NCBI GenBank assembly: GCA_020854925.1
Contig: JAHKLV010000093.1
Coordinates: 1-44,774, forward strand
Direction: 5' to 3'
DNA: 44,774 bases
Source: Candidatus Methanofastidiosia archaeon
GTDB taxonomy: Archaea > Methanobacteriota_B > Thermococci > Methanofastidiosales > NM3
The notes below the pieces were generated by a model, which ran no database searches, was not told the origin of the DNA, and saw only the letters and a program-made list of their open reading frames with translations. Position numbers and translations under genes: made by a program. Positions 16,571 to 24,831 of this stretch are shown piece after piece. Each line of letters opens with the position of its first letter. Position 1 is the first letter of the stretch.

Positions 16571-17008
16571 ATGGCTATTCGTGTATCTTCGTGCATGAAG
16601 TGCGGCACCTGCAGCGGGTCATGCCCCTCCGGGCGTGTCGTTGCCTTTCGCACCAGGGCCCTTGTCGAGGCCCGGGCGACAGGTACCATAGACTACGACG
16701 ACCCCTCACTCTGGTACTGCACCACGTGCTATACGTGCATGGAGCGCTGCCCGCGCTCCATCGACATCACAGATGAGATTCTCCATATCCGAGAGGAGGC
16801 ATACCGGCTTGGAAAGGTGCTCGAACCGCACAAGGCGGTGCTTACCTACATATGGAAGACGGGTCACGCAGTTCCCATCAACGACGCCGTCAGGGAAAAG
16901 CGCGTACGCCTCGGCCTTTCCGAGGAGCCCCCCACGACTCACCGCCACGCCGATGCGCTTGCCGTAGTCAGGGCGCTTATGGAAGAGGAGGGCGTAACCA
17001 ATGAGTGA
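16571..17008 (+). CDS. hdrC: Heterodisulfide reductase subunit C-like (HdrC)
   Basis: A 145-residue iron-sulfur electron carrier that passes electrons from HdrA to HdrB. Two ferredoxin-type [4Fe-4S] motifs are intact: C8, C11, C14, C18 (CMKCGTCSGSCPSGR) and C50, C53, C56, C60 (CTTCYTCMERCPR). There is no membrane segment, so it belongs to the soluble HdrABC type. The start follows GGTGATATC. It overlaps hdrB by 8 bases. Confidence 0.93.
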   Translation: MAIRVSSCMKCGTCSGSCPSGRVVAFRTRALVEARATGTIDYDDPSLWYCTTCYTCMERCPRSIDITDEILHIREEAYRLGKVLEPHKAVLTYIWKTGHAVPINDAVREKRVRLGLSEEPPTTHRHADALAVVRALMEEEGVTNE

Positions 17009-17810
17009 GCTAGCTTTCTTTTTGGGATGCATCATCCCCAACAGGATGCCTGAGATCGAAAAGGCAGCCCGCCTTTCCGCAGAACGTCTCGGCATCACCC
17101 TTTCCGACATGGGGGGCGCCTCGTGCTGCCCGGCCCCGGGTGTCATGAAGTCGTTTGACCAGACACTCTGGCTCAAGCTTGCCGCACGCAACCTGTCCAT
17201 AGCCGAGGCAATGGGGTGCGATATCGTCACGCTCTGCAACGGATGCTACGGCACGCTCAAGGATGCCTCCATGGAGCTTCGGGAGGACCCGGCGCTGTGT
17301 GCTTCCGTGTGCGAGGCCCTCCGTCCGAAGGGGTACGACCTTGCTGTGGTGCCGGACGTCTACCACTTCGTGGAGTACTTGTACCATACCTATGGTGTGG
17401 ATGCGCTTCGTGAGCGCGTAACGACGCCGCTTTCCTACAAGGTGGCCGTTCACTATGGGTGCCACCTTCTCAAGCCCACAAAGTACCGCCAAGGCGCATC
17501 CAGCGAGCGCCCCACGTTCTTCGACGAGCTTGTCGAGGTTACGGGTGCTACGAGCATCCCCTATGCCGAAAAGGCCTCGTGCTGCGGCGCGGGCGGTGGC
17601 GTGCGGTCGGGTCTTAAGGACATCTCTCTTGCCATGGCACAAAAGAAGGTAGATTCCATCAAGGGCGCCGACTGTATCGTGACCCCGTGTCCGTTCTGTC
17701 ACATGCAGCTTGAACAGGTCGCCGACATCCCCGTGCTCCATTATGTCCAGCTGCTTGCCCTTTCCCTGGGTGTGCAACCAGGGGAGATGGGACTGGAGGT
17801 GCTTCCATGA
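17001..17810 (+). CDS. hdrB: Heterodisulfide reductase subunit B-like (HdrB)
   Basis: A 269-residue catalytic-type subunit that, in methanogens, reduces the CoM-S-S-CoB disulfide at two non-cubane [4Fe-4S] clusters. Both CCG motifs are complete: C10, C42-C43, C79 and C82; then C154, C194-C195, C230 and C233 (HYGCHLL, SCCGAGGG, CPFCH). The disulfide substrate in this organism is not shown by the sequence. The stop overlaps the hdrA start by 4 bases (ATGA). Confidence 0.94.
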   Translation: MSELAFFLGCIIPNRMPEIEKAARLSAERLGITLSDMGGASCCPAPGVMKSFDQTLWLKLAARNLSIAEAMGCDIVTLCNGCYGTLKDASMELREDPALCASVCEALRPKGYDLAVVPDVYHFVEYLYHTYGVDALRERVTTPLSYKVAVHYGCHLLKPTKYRQGASSERPTFFDELVEVTGATSIPYAEKASCCGAGGGVRSGLKDISLAMAQKKVDSIKGADCIVTPCPFCHMQLEQVADIPVLHYVQLLALSLGVQPGEMGLEVLP

Positions 17811-20794
17811 ACAAGACCGCAGCGGTCATCGGCGGAGGCATCTCCGGAATGCAGGCCGCGCTCAGCCTTGCCGACCGGGGTATTAAGGTCTATCTTATCG
17901 AGCGGTCCTCGAGTATCGGCGGCATCATGGCCCGCCTAGATAAGACCATGCCAACCATGGACTGCTCCATCTGCATTCTCTCACCGTTCATGCTTGCGGT
18001 GGCACGAAACCCCCTTATCGAGGTCATGACGCTTGCCGAGGTCGTGGGGGATGAGCGTACCGCTGGAGGCCACACCCTCACCGTTCGCACGCATCCCCGG
18101 TATGTCGATCTTGAGAAATGCACCGGGTGCCGTGAATGCATGGCCAAGTGCCCCAAAAAGGTCACCCTCCCTTACGAGGGCGCCTATGGTACGCAAAAGG
18201 CCATTCATTTTGACTTTGACCAGGCTATTCCCGCTGCGCCGTATATCGACGCCTCGGTCTGCCTCAAGCTTACGAAGGGCATCTGCGGCAACTGTGCCAA
18301 GTTCTGCGACAAGGACGCCATCGACTTTGACCAGGTGGAGGAAGAAGCGACGCTTTCCGTCGGCGGCGTGGTCATAGCAACGGGTGCTGAGCCGTACCTG
18401 CCTACCGACCGGCCGGAATACGGTTACGGCGTCTACAAAAACGTCATCACCGCCATGGAGCTCGAGCGCCTTCTTTCGGCCGCAGGCCCCACGGGCGGCA
18501 CGGTGCTTCGCGCATCGGACAAGAAGGAACCGAAACGGGTTGCCTTCATCAACTGCGTCGGGTCCCGTGACCACAAGACCGGCAAAGGGTACTGCTCCAA
18601 GGTGTGCTGCATGTACGGCATCAAGGAGGCACTGCTTGTCAAGGACCATGACAAGGAGGCCGATGTCACCATCTTTTACATCGATATCCGTGCCAGCGGC
18701 AAAGGGTACGAGGAATTCTACCAGAACGCGCGCTCGTCCCTCAGATTTGTCCGCGGACGTCCAGGGGAGGTGCTCGAATGCGACAACGGGGACCTTATTG
18801 TCCGCTATGAGGACACCGAAGCCCAGGAGGTAAGGGAGGAGCGGTTCGACCTCGTCGTCCTCAACTCGGCGCTTGTTCCCTCGAAGGGTTCGGCCGAGCT
18901 CGCTCGCATCTTCGACATACCCATAAACGAGTACGGGTTCTTCGAGGCTGATAACGACTATGCCGACCCCCTCTCGCCCCGCCAGCATGGCGTGTACATC
19001 ATCGGTGCCTGCCAGGGTCCCAATGACATCACCGACAGCGTCTCGCAGTCCATCGGTCCGGTGGCAAAGGCGTATGGCCTCGAGGGGGATATCCCCGTCC
19101 GGACAGCCCGTGAGCTACCCGGTACCGACGGGGGAGCACCCCGTGTTGGTGTCTTTGTCTGCCACTGCGGCAAGAACATTGGCCGCTATGTGGACGTACC
19201 GGCCGTTGTCGAGTACGCAAGGACGCTTCCTGACGTTGTATACGCGGAGGAGTCCCTCTTCACCTGCTCCGAGGCGGGCCAGTCATCCATCAAGGAGAAG
19301 ATTAAGGAACTCGGCCTTAACAGGGTCGTTGTCGCTGCGTGTTCCCCCAAGACGCATGAAAACACGTTCCAAGAGGCGCTCGTCGAGGCTGGGCTCAATC
19401 CGTACATGCTTGAGATGGCAAACATCCGCAATCAATGCTCATGGGTCCATTCGGAGGATATGGCTTCTGCGACGCAGAAGACCAAGGACCTTGTGCGCAT
19501 GTCCGTTGCCAAGGCGCGCCTTCTCACCCCGCTCTACGAGCGGCAGGTGCCGGTCCGGCGAGCAGCGGTGGTCATTGGTGGCGGTGTTGCCGGGATGACC
19601 AGCGCGCTTGAACTCGCACGAAACGGCTTTGGGGTGACGCTTGTCGAACGCTCTGCGTCTCTTGGCGGCAGGGCGTCGTTGGCAAGCACGATTGAAGGCG
19701 GGCCTGATCCGCGCCGCGTGGCACGAGACCTTGCCAAGCGAGTGGCTACCGAAGAATCCATCGACATCCTGCTCTCAAGCGAGGTCACCGCCGTTGAGGG
19801 ATTCGTGGGTGATTTCACCATCGGGGTGACGACACCGGCCGGCGTGCGGGACGTACCGTGCGGGTCGGTCATCATCGCCACCGGCTTTGACTACGCTGAC
19901 CCGGTGAGCAGCGGATACCGTCCCGGCGGCATGGTCATGACGGAGGAGGAGCTCATTACGGCGCTTGATGAGAAGTCCCTTGCGGGCGGGGCATATGTGT
20001 TCATGCTCTGCATGGGTGTTCGAAATGCCGAGCATCCCTACTGTTCGCGGTTCTGTTGCATCTCTTCGCTCAACCATGTCCGCAGGGTGCTTACCGAGGT
20101 ACCGGGGGCATCTGTCACCGTCCTGTACCGTGATATCCGTTCCTACGGGTACTACGAAGACATCTACAAGGAGGTCTCGGAGCTCGGAGCGCGCTTTATC
20201 CGCTACGCCCCCGAGGAGATGCCCGTGCTTTCCGACGATGCGGTCACCGTGCGGGACCAGACCTCCGGGGAGGACATCCTCGTACCGTGCGACCGCGTGG
20301 TCCTTGAGCGCGGTGCTGTTCCCCCCACGGGAACGACGGCGCTCCGCCAGCTCTTCAAGATCTCTGCGGCCCCCTCCGGCTTTTACGCGGAGACCCACCT
20401 CAAGCTTGCGCCGCTCGATACGGCACTTGACGGTGTCTTCATCGCCGGCGGCTGCCAGTATCCAAAAAGCATCCCCGAATCGGTTTCGCAGGCGATATCC
20501 GCCGCAGGGCGTGCCGCCATCGTCATGGGGAGCGGGAGCTATGCCGTGCAGCCCATTAGCGCGTCCATCGATGCAGCCAAGTGCGTGGCGTGCCGCCAGT
20601 GCGAGGCGCTTTGTCCGTACAAGGCGCTCCAGATGTCGGAGGATGGCACCCATATGGAGGTCATCACCGTCTCCTGTAAGGGGTGCGGGACGTGCGCTGC
20701 CTTCTGTCCCTCCAACGCCATTACCATCTCGGGATTCACGTACAATCAGGAAAAACAAAAACTCAAGGCTGCGCTTGAGGGGGCGATGGAATGA
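17807..20794 (+). CDS. hdrA: Double-module heterodisulfide reductase subunit A (HdrA-HdrA fusion)
   Basis: A 995-residue flavoprotein, about 1.5 times the length of methanogen HdrA. Module 1 (about 1-440) has a Rossmann FAD motif GGGISG at 9-14, an inserted ferredoxin domain (CTGCRECMAKCPKK near 105, CGNCAKFC near 160), and the HdrA motif GYCSKVCCMYGIKEA. Module 2 (about 445-995) starts with the N-terminal HdrA domain (VCHCGKNI near 450), then a second FAD motif GGGVAGMTSA near 590, CSRFCCISSLNHV, and a C-terminal two-cluster ferredoxin (CVACRQCEALCP, CKGCGTCAAFCP) near 925-970. HdrA is the flavin-based electron-bifurcating hub; two flavins may allow two entry points. Overlaps join it to hdrB and mvhD. 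Confidence 0.93.
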   Translation: MNKTAAVIGGGISGMQAALSLADRGIKVYLIERSSSIGGIMARLDKTMPTMDCSICILSPFMLAVARNPLIEVMTLAEVVGDERTAGGHTLTVRTHPRYVDLEKCTGCRECMAKCPKKVTLPYEGAYGTQKAIHFDFDQAIPAAPYIDASVCLKLTKGICGNCAKFCDKDAIDFDQVEEEATLSVGGVVIATGAEPYLPTDRPEYGYGVYKNVITAMELERLLSAAGPTGGTVLRASDKKEPKRVAFINCVGSRDHKTGKGYCSKVCCMYGIKEALLVKDHDKEADVTIFYIDIRASGKGYEEFYQNARSSLRFVRGRPGEVLECDNGDLIVRYEDTEAQEVREERFDLVVLNSALVPSKGSAELARIFDIPINEYGFFEADNDYADPLSPRQHGVYIIGACQGPNDITDSVSQSIGPVAKAYGLEGDIPVRTARELPGTDGGAPRVGVFVCHCGKNIGRYVDVPAVVEYARTLPDVVYAEESLFTCSEAGQSSIKEKIKELGLNRVVVAACSPKTHENTFQEALVEAGLNPYMLEMANIRNQCSWVHSEDMASATQKTKDLVRMSVAKARLLTPLYERQVPVRRAAVVIGGGVAGMTSALELARNGFGVTLVERSASLGGRASLASTIEGGPDPRRVARDLAKRVATEESIDILLSSEVTAVEGFVGDFTIGVTTPAGVRDVPCGSVIIATGFDYADPVSSGYRPGGMVMTEEELITALDEKSLAGGAYVFMLCMGVRNAEHPYCSRFCCISSLNHVRRVLTEVPGASVTVLYRDIRSYGYYEDIYKEVSELGARFIRYAPEEMPVLSDDAVTVRDQTSGEDILVPCDRVVLERGAVPPTGTTALRQLFKISAAPSGFYAETHLKLAPLDTALDGVFIAGGCQYPKSIPESVSQAISAAGRAAIVMGSGSYAVQPISASIDAAKCVACRQCEALCPYKALQMSEDGTHMEVITVSCKGCGTCAAFCPSNAITISGFTYNQEKQKLKAALEGAME

Positions 20795-21207
20795 CATTTG
20801 AACCAAAGATTATAGCCTTCCTATGCAACTGGTGCTCGTACGGCGCTGCCGACATGGCGGGGACCTCCCGCCTGCAGTATCCGCCAAACGTCCGCATCAT
20901 ACGCTTCATGTGCAGCGGCCGCATCGACCCGAACTTTGTCATCGAGGCGTTCCTTCGTGGCGCCGACGGGGTCATGATGACCGGTTGCCATATCGGCGAC
21001 TGCCATTATATCGACGGCAACTACAAGACGGTGCACCGGTACGAGTTCCTCAAGGACTATCTCGACACCCTCGGCATCGGCTCGGAACGCCTTACACTTG
21101 CGTGGTGCTCGGCGGCCGAGGGAGCGAAGTTTGCCCAGACGGTGGCGGACTTCACCGAGCAGATACGTCGACTTGGACCAAGCCCCTTCAAGGAGCGTGG
21201 CCAGTGA
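20791..21207 (+). CDS. mvhD: MvhD/FlpD-like [2Fe-2S] electron-transfer subunit
   Basis: A 138-residue protein of the methyl-viologen-reducing hydrogenase delta family, which docks an electron-input module onto HdrA. Cluster cysteines are visible at C12 and C15 (CNWCSYGAAD), C41 (MCSGR), and C66 and C71 (GCHIGDCHY). It overlaps hdrA by 4 bases and fdhB by one base (TGATG). No hydrogenase large or small subunit is nearby, so the input partner is probably the following FdhB-like protein. Confidence 0.93.
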   Translation: MTFEPKIIAFLCNWCSYGAADMAGTSRLQYPPNVRIIRFMCSGRIDPNFVIEAFLRGADGVMMTGCHIGDCHYIDGNYKTVHRYEFLKDYLDTLGIGSERLTLAWCSAAEGAKFAQTVADFTEQIRRLGPSPFKERGQ

Positions 21208-22361
21208 TGGGGACCGAATACTGGGGCTGGGCAGGCGAAGCGCATCTGCGTGAGCATGGCGAGTCTGGTGGGGCGGTCTCAGGACTTCTTGCCAGCGTCC
21301 TTTCCTCCTACGACGAGGTCATCGTTATACGAAAGACCGGAACGGTGTTCGAGGCGGAGGTGCACACGCTTGATTCCCCCCAAGGCATCGCGCGCGTGCA
21401 GGGAGCGCTCCATGCGGTGAGCATAGAGCTTTCTCATTATCTGCAGCTTGGAAGGAAGACGGCCATCGTGCTCAAACCGTGTGAGGCGCGGGCCGTCATC
21501 GAAAACATCAAGCGCAACCATGTGCGTCGCGAGGATGTGCTTCTCATAGGCCTGAACTGCGGCGGCACGCTTCCGCCCGTCAAGACAAAGGAGTACTTGC
21601 GATCGCAGTTTGGCGTCTCGCCAGGTGACATTGCCAAAGAGGAGATTGCCAAGGGTAATCTCATCTTCTTCACCACCGACGGGCAGGAGCTGTCGCGTTC
21701 CATCGACGAACTTGAGGAGGCCGGCTACGGGCGGCGCGAAAGCTGCCGATACTGTGACGTGAAGATTCCCTCCATGTGCGACATCGCGTGTGGCAACTGG
21801 GGAACGCCTGCAGAAAAGCATATCACGTTTCTTGAGGTCTTTACCGATGCGGGTGCGGCGGCCCTTGAAGCCGCCGTTGACGGAGGGTATGTCTCGGTCT
21901 CAGAACCGGGGGAAAAGCTTGCTGCCGTGAGGAAAAAGATCGAGGGCATCATGGTTAAGATGGCAAAGGGATGGCAGGAAAAGATGCTTGGTCCCTTCAT
22001 GGCCATGGAGCCGAAGGAGCGCCTCGATGCCATCCACGCGGCCCTTGCCCCCTGCATCGGCTGCTACGCATGCCGCAAGGCATGCCCGGTCTGCAAGTGC
22101 GGTGACGACTGCAAGTGTTTCCAGGCCGACCCTGACGACCAGCTTCCCATATCCATGTTCCATGCGGTGCGATTCCTCCACCTTATGGAGTCCTGTGTGG
22201 GATGCGGTCAGTGCAGTGACGCATGCCCCATGGAGATACCCCTGGCGCACCTGCACCAACTCTTTGCCAAGGCCTATGAGGGCCGAACCGGCTACAAACC
22301 GGGCATGTCCTGCGGCGATATCCCGCCGCTTTCACGAGGTGATTTCCCTGAAGGTTACTAA
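21207..22361 (+). CDS. fdhB: FdhB/FrhB-like F420-type flavin iron-sulfur subunit
   Basis: A 384-residue protein of the F420-reducing hydrogenase/formate dehydrogenase beta family. It has the N-terminal SGGAVSGLL segment, LKPCEARAVIENI, LIGLNCGG, and the family motif CRYCDVKIPSMCDIACGNWG. The C-terminal ~100 residues carry a dicluster ferredoxin (CIGCYACRKACPVCKC, CVGCGQCSDACPMEIP). Such proteins move hydride between F420 and iron-sulfur clusters via FAD. In this operon it would oxidise F420H2 or a similar carrier and feed MvhD-HdrA. The start is set by the TGATG overlap with mvhD; the 3' end overlaps the next gene. Confidence 0.9.
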   Translation: MGTEYWGWAGEAHLREHGESGGAVSGLLASVLSSYDEVIVIRKTGTVFEAEVHTLDSPQGIARVQGALHAVSIELSHYLQLGRKTAIVLKPCEARAVIENIKRNHVRREDVLLIGLNCGGTLPPVKTKEYLRSQFGVSPGDIAKEEIAKGNLIFFTTDGQELSRSIDELEEAGYGRRESCRYCDVKIPSMCDIACGNWGTPAEKHITFLEVFTDAGAAALEAAVDGGYVSVSEPGEKLAAVRKKIEGIMVKMAKGWQEKMLGPFMAMEPKERLDAIHAALAPCIGCYACRKACPVCKCGDDCKCFQADPDDQLPISMFHAVRFLHLMESCVGCGQCSDACPMEIPLAHLHQLFAKAYEGRTGYKPGMSCGDIPPLSRGDFPEGY

Positions 22362-23766
22362 TTCCCACTGCCCCGGGTGCTCGCTTCTCTGCGGCGTCCA
22401 GATGATTGAGCGCGAAGGGTTGCTTGATGTCGAGTTCATGAAGGACTGCGACATAAACAGTGGCAAGTTGTGCCGGTTCGGCATCGAGCTTGCCCGCTAT
22501 TACGGCGAGCTTCAGACGTCGGCTCTTGCCGGCGGACGGGAGGTGTCCTACGAGGAAGCGGTGACGCTCGCCGCGAAGGCGCTCTCCTCGTCGCGTGGTG
22601 CCGGTGTGGCGCTATGTACGGGGGATGCCACTACGGAGGAGCTGTATGCACTCTCTCTCTTCGCCGATGCCGCCGGGCTTGCAACGACCCTTGGACTTGG
22701 CCATCACATGCATGCCGTCGGCTTGGAGGCGTTCCACAAGACCGTGACACATCCTGATGTCCTTGATCATGCACAAATGATCGTGCTCGTGGACATCGAT
22801 CCCGCCTACCAGTACCCGCTCCTCGCCAGGCGGCTTATGCTCGTGCGCGAGCAGGGCACAACCATCGTGAGCATCGGGCCGGAAAAGGAGCATCTATCCT
22901 TCTACACAGACGCCCGGTACCCCTGTCATCCATCGCGTACCGTAGATGCCCTACGGGCCTTTGTTGAGCACGCCATGCCCCATGCGCTCTACGTCGTGCC
23001 TTGTGGCATGTACGGGGACGCCGCCCTCACGGCGCAGGTGAACAACATCTGTGCCGCCACATCTTCCCGGGCGCTGTTTGTCACCGATTTCGCCAATGTG
23101 CGTGGCGGACTGGCATTGGGAATGGAATCTCTTTCCCATGGCATCGACGGGCTAGTGGCCTCCATCGAGGCCGGTGACGTCACGTCGCTTGTCCTTGTGG
23201 AAAGCCCGCTCTTTTCATCGTACCTTGATGATGCGCGCTTCTGGGCAGCATGCGAAACGCTCGATGCGCTGGTCGTGCTCCAGTCGCACCGGTGCGAGGC
23301 ATATCCCCCGAATGCCATCGTCCTGCCGCTCCCACCCTTCTATCAACGGAAAGGCACGCTCAGGAACGTATGCAATCGCCGTCTTGTCCTTTCTGGAGAG
23401 GCCGAAGGCGCGGTTGCCGTCCTGCGCGACCTTGGTGCCGCCATGGGCCATGGTCTTTCCCCCTTTGATGCGGTGGCGAAGGAGGCACGAAGCCTCTGCG
23501 ATGCGTGGTATGAGACGGTTGCGACCTTTACCCCCGTGGAGCTTCCTCCCCAGGCCGGCGTCGAGGGCCCATGCCATCGCTATGTGCCCAATCCCTACCT
23601 CGTACGCGGCATGCCGAATCCGAGAAGCAAGCGCGTGGGATTGGATCTCTATGCCGTCGCCAAGGGGAAGGAGCGCTACGTCATACGTGAGGATGTGGCC
23701 GAAGACGTTGTCTTTGCCTATGAAAAGGATCCCCGGTACACGCTTCCTCTGCAGCCGTATGAGTGA
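22339..23766 (+). CDS. FwdB/FdhA-like molybdopterin-fold subunit apparently lacking the metal-ligand cysteine
   Basis: A 475-residue protein resembling formylmethanofuran dehydrogenase subunit B and the front part of formate dehydrogenase alpha. The N-terminal [4Fe-4S] motif is present (HCPGCSLLCG, then a later GKLCRFG). Where FwdB has the molybdenum/tungsten ligand Cys followed by His (SVCHGPSV, recalled from the M. wolfei protein), this protein reads LGLGHHMHAV, so the cysteine seems to be glycine. The late segment VLPLPPFYQRKGTLRNV matches the family's cofactor-binding end. The GTG start is the best in-frame choice and overlaps fdhB by 23 bases; a CTG start three codons later, after GAGGTGAT, is possible. 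It may be a structural or electron-transfer subunit. Confidence 0.8.
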   Translation: MISLKVTNSHCPGCSLLCGVQMIEREGLLDVEFMKDCDINSGKLCRFGIELARYYGELQTSALAGGREVSYEEAVTLAAKALSSSRGAGVALCTGDATTEELYALSLFADAAGLATTLGLGHHMHAVGLEAFHKTVTHPDVLDHAQMIVLVDIDPAYQYPLLARRLMLVREQGTTIVSIGPEKEHLSFYTDARYPCHPSRTVDALRAFVEHAMPHALYVVPCGMYGDAALTAQVNNICAATSSRALFVTDFANVRGGLALGMESLSHGIDGLVASIEAGDVTSLVLVESPLFSSYLDDARFWAACETLDALVVLQSHRCEAYPPNAIVLPLPPFYQRKGTLRNVCNRRLVLSGEAEGAVAVLRDLGAAMGHGLSPFDAVAKEARSLCDAWYETVATFTPVELPPQAGVEGPCHRYVPNPYLVRGMPNPRSKRVGLDLYAVAKGKERYVIREDVAEDVVFAYEKDPRYTLPLQPYE

Positions 23767-23782
23767 TTCCTCTCCATATTGC

Positions 23783-23826
23783 ACTCTTTTCTTTCCTTTT
23801 TTCCTTTAATGCACGTTTCTTTTTCC
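23783..23826 (+). terminator. Pyrimidine-rich terminator after the hdr operon
   Basis: Several T-rich runs (ctcttttctttccttttttcc and tttctttttccc) follow the last gene of the hdr operon without a strong hairpin. This matches oligo-T termination of archaeal RNA polymerase. Confidence 0.5.
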
Positions 23827-23867
23827 CGCTTTCGGAATTGCCCGTGTGGGGGATGGCATACATAAAT

Positions 23868-23887
23868 CAGATATGATTATATATCTG
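23868..23887 (+). promoter_or_regulatory. Perfect palindrome overlapping the TATA box of the membrane protein gene
   Basis: The arms CAGATAT and ATATCTG are exact reverse complements separated by 6 bases (gattat), and the AT-rich core would also serve as the TATA element. The ATG lies about 29 bases downstream. A repressor bound here would block TBP. Confidence 0.5.
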
Positions 23888-23915
23888 GAAGCTACATAGA
23901 ATTACGGTGGTAAAC

Positions 23916-24584
23916 ATGGTAGATATTGAAACATACGTAGAAGACGCCATTGGCGATACTGTAGCATTCCTGCCAAAGCTTGTCGGGGCGCTCATTATCC
24001 TCCTCATAGGGTGGCTGGCAGGCAGAATGCTTGGGAAGTACCTTTCCAAGGTGCTGGACCGGGTGGGGGTGGACGATGCCATCCGAAAAACATCCATCGG
24101 ACAAAACATTGAGAAGTCCGGCCTTAGCCTGGTGCGGCTGTTCGACCTGCTCATACGCTGGTTTGTGTACCTCATAGCACTCATGGGTGCGACAAACGTT
24201 TTGGAGATAGAGTTTCTCAGTACCTTCATGGACCGTCTCGTGTCTTACATACCCAATGTCGCAGCATTTCTCATAGTACTCATGGGTGGCTTTGTCCTCG
24301 TCGACTTCTTTGCCGACTTTGTACACAAGTTTGGTTCCGCCTCTGAAATAGGGCTTATGGGCCCAGCCGTCACGTTGCTGCGGATATTCTTCTCCTTTGT
24401 CGTCGTCGTGCTGGCGCTCACCCAGCTCAAGATAGACCTTGAGATAATATACACCTTCGTGAAGCCCGTGGCGTGGGGCGTTGGCATCGGGGTCGGTGCG
24501 GCAATTGCCATCATCTTCGGATTCGGGCTGCGGGACCGGAGCAAGGAGATGGTAGACACCTTCCTCACTAAGGTTAAGAAGTAG
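23916..24584 (+). CDS. Membrane protein with mechanosensitive-channel-type TM helices
   Basis: A 222-residue membrane protein with about four hydrophobic helices (around residues 19-40, 77-97, 112-132 and 155-210). The segment LIILLIGWLAGRMLGKYLSK near the N-terminus and the repeat-like second half (VKPVAWGVGIGVGAAIAIIFGFGLRDR) resemble the conserved TM-helix family associated with MscS-like channels. The soluble MscS C-terminal domain is absent. The start is set by GGTGG seven bases upstream. It stands alone under a palindromic promoter; osmotic or ion-leak function is inference. Confidence 0.75.
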   Translation: MVDIETYVEDAIGDTVAFLPKLVGALIILLIGWLAGRMLGKYLSKVLDRVGVDDAIRKTSIGQNIEKSGLSLVRLFDLLIRWFVYLIALMGATNVLEIEFLSTFMDRLVSYIPNVAAFLIVLMGGFVLVDFFADFVHKFGSASEIGLMGPAVTLLRIFFSFVVVVLALTQLKIDLEIIYTFVKPVAWGVGIGVGAAIAIIFGFGLRDRSKEMVDTFLTKVKK

Positions 24585-24617
24585 GCATTCTTCACCTCTT
24601 TTCTTTTTTCCCCTCTC

Positions 24618-24648
24618 TTCGAATGCGTATTCGAACAACATTTTTTTT
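24618..24648 (+). terminator. Hairpin plus T-run after the membrane protein gene
   Basis: TTCGAAT and ATTCGAA form a perfect 7-base stem with a GCGT loop, followed by a run of eight T. A second weaker hairpin (AAGGGC...GCCCTT, 24670-24689) follows in the gap before the transporter. The first looks like an intrinsic terminator, although an operator role is also possible. Confidence 0.45.
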
Positions 24649-24760
24649 CTGCCATGTCCGAATGCCGTAAAGGGCCCCCTGGTGCCCTTATGGTGAAAAA
24701 AGGAGTATTCGTACTACTTTTTCTTCGTGCATACGTAATTGGTAACACGCCGGTACGATA

Positions 24761-24770
24761 CGTTTTTATA
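24761..24770 (+). promoter_or_regulatory. TATA box for the metal-importer operon
   Basis: The sequence cgtttttata lies about 65-70 bases upstream of the permease start. The leader is AT-rich and has no obvious riboswitch. The remaining ~110 bases upstream hold a weak hairpin and no gene. Confidence 0.45.
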
Positions 24771-24831
24771 GTGATTATTTTGGTTCAATGGTAATACAAA
24801 AATAAAAATAGTGACATACTAGACAGGATGC

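Noticed and set aside
17981..18988. Long antisense frame (335 codons) over hdrA, with a similar one at 19775-20806
   Set aside because: GC-rich third positions of hdrA create long open antisense frames. No motifs, ribosome binding sites or family resemblance are seen.
24585..24831. Cobalamin or other riboswitch upstream of the FecCD permease
   Set aside because: The 247-base gap is AT-rich with two short hairpins and lacks a B12-box or a complex conserved fold; a simple terminator plus promoter explains it.
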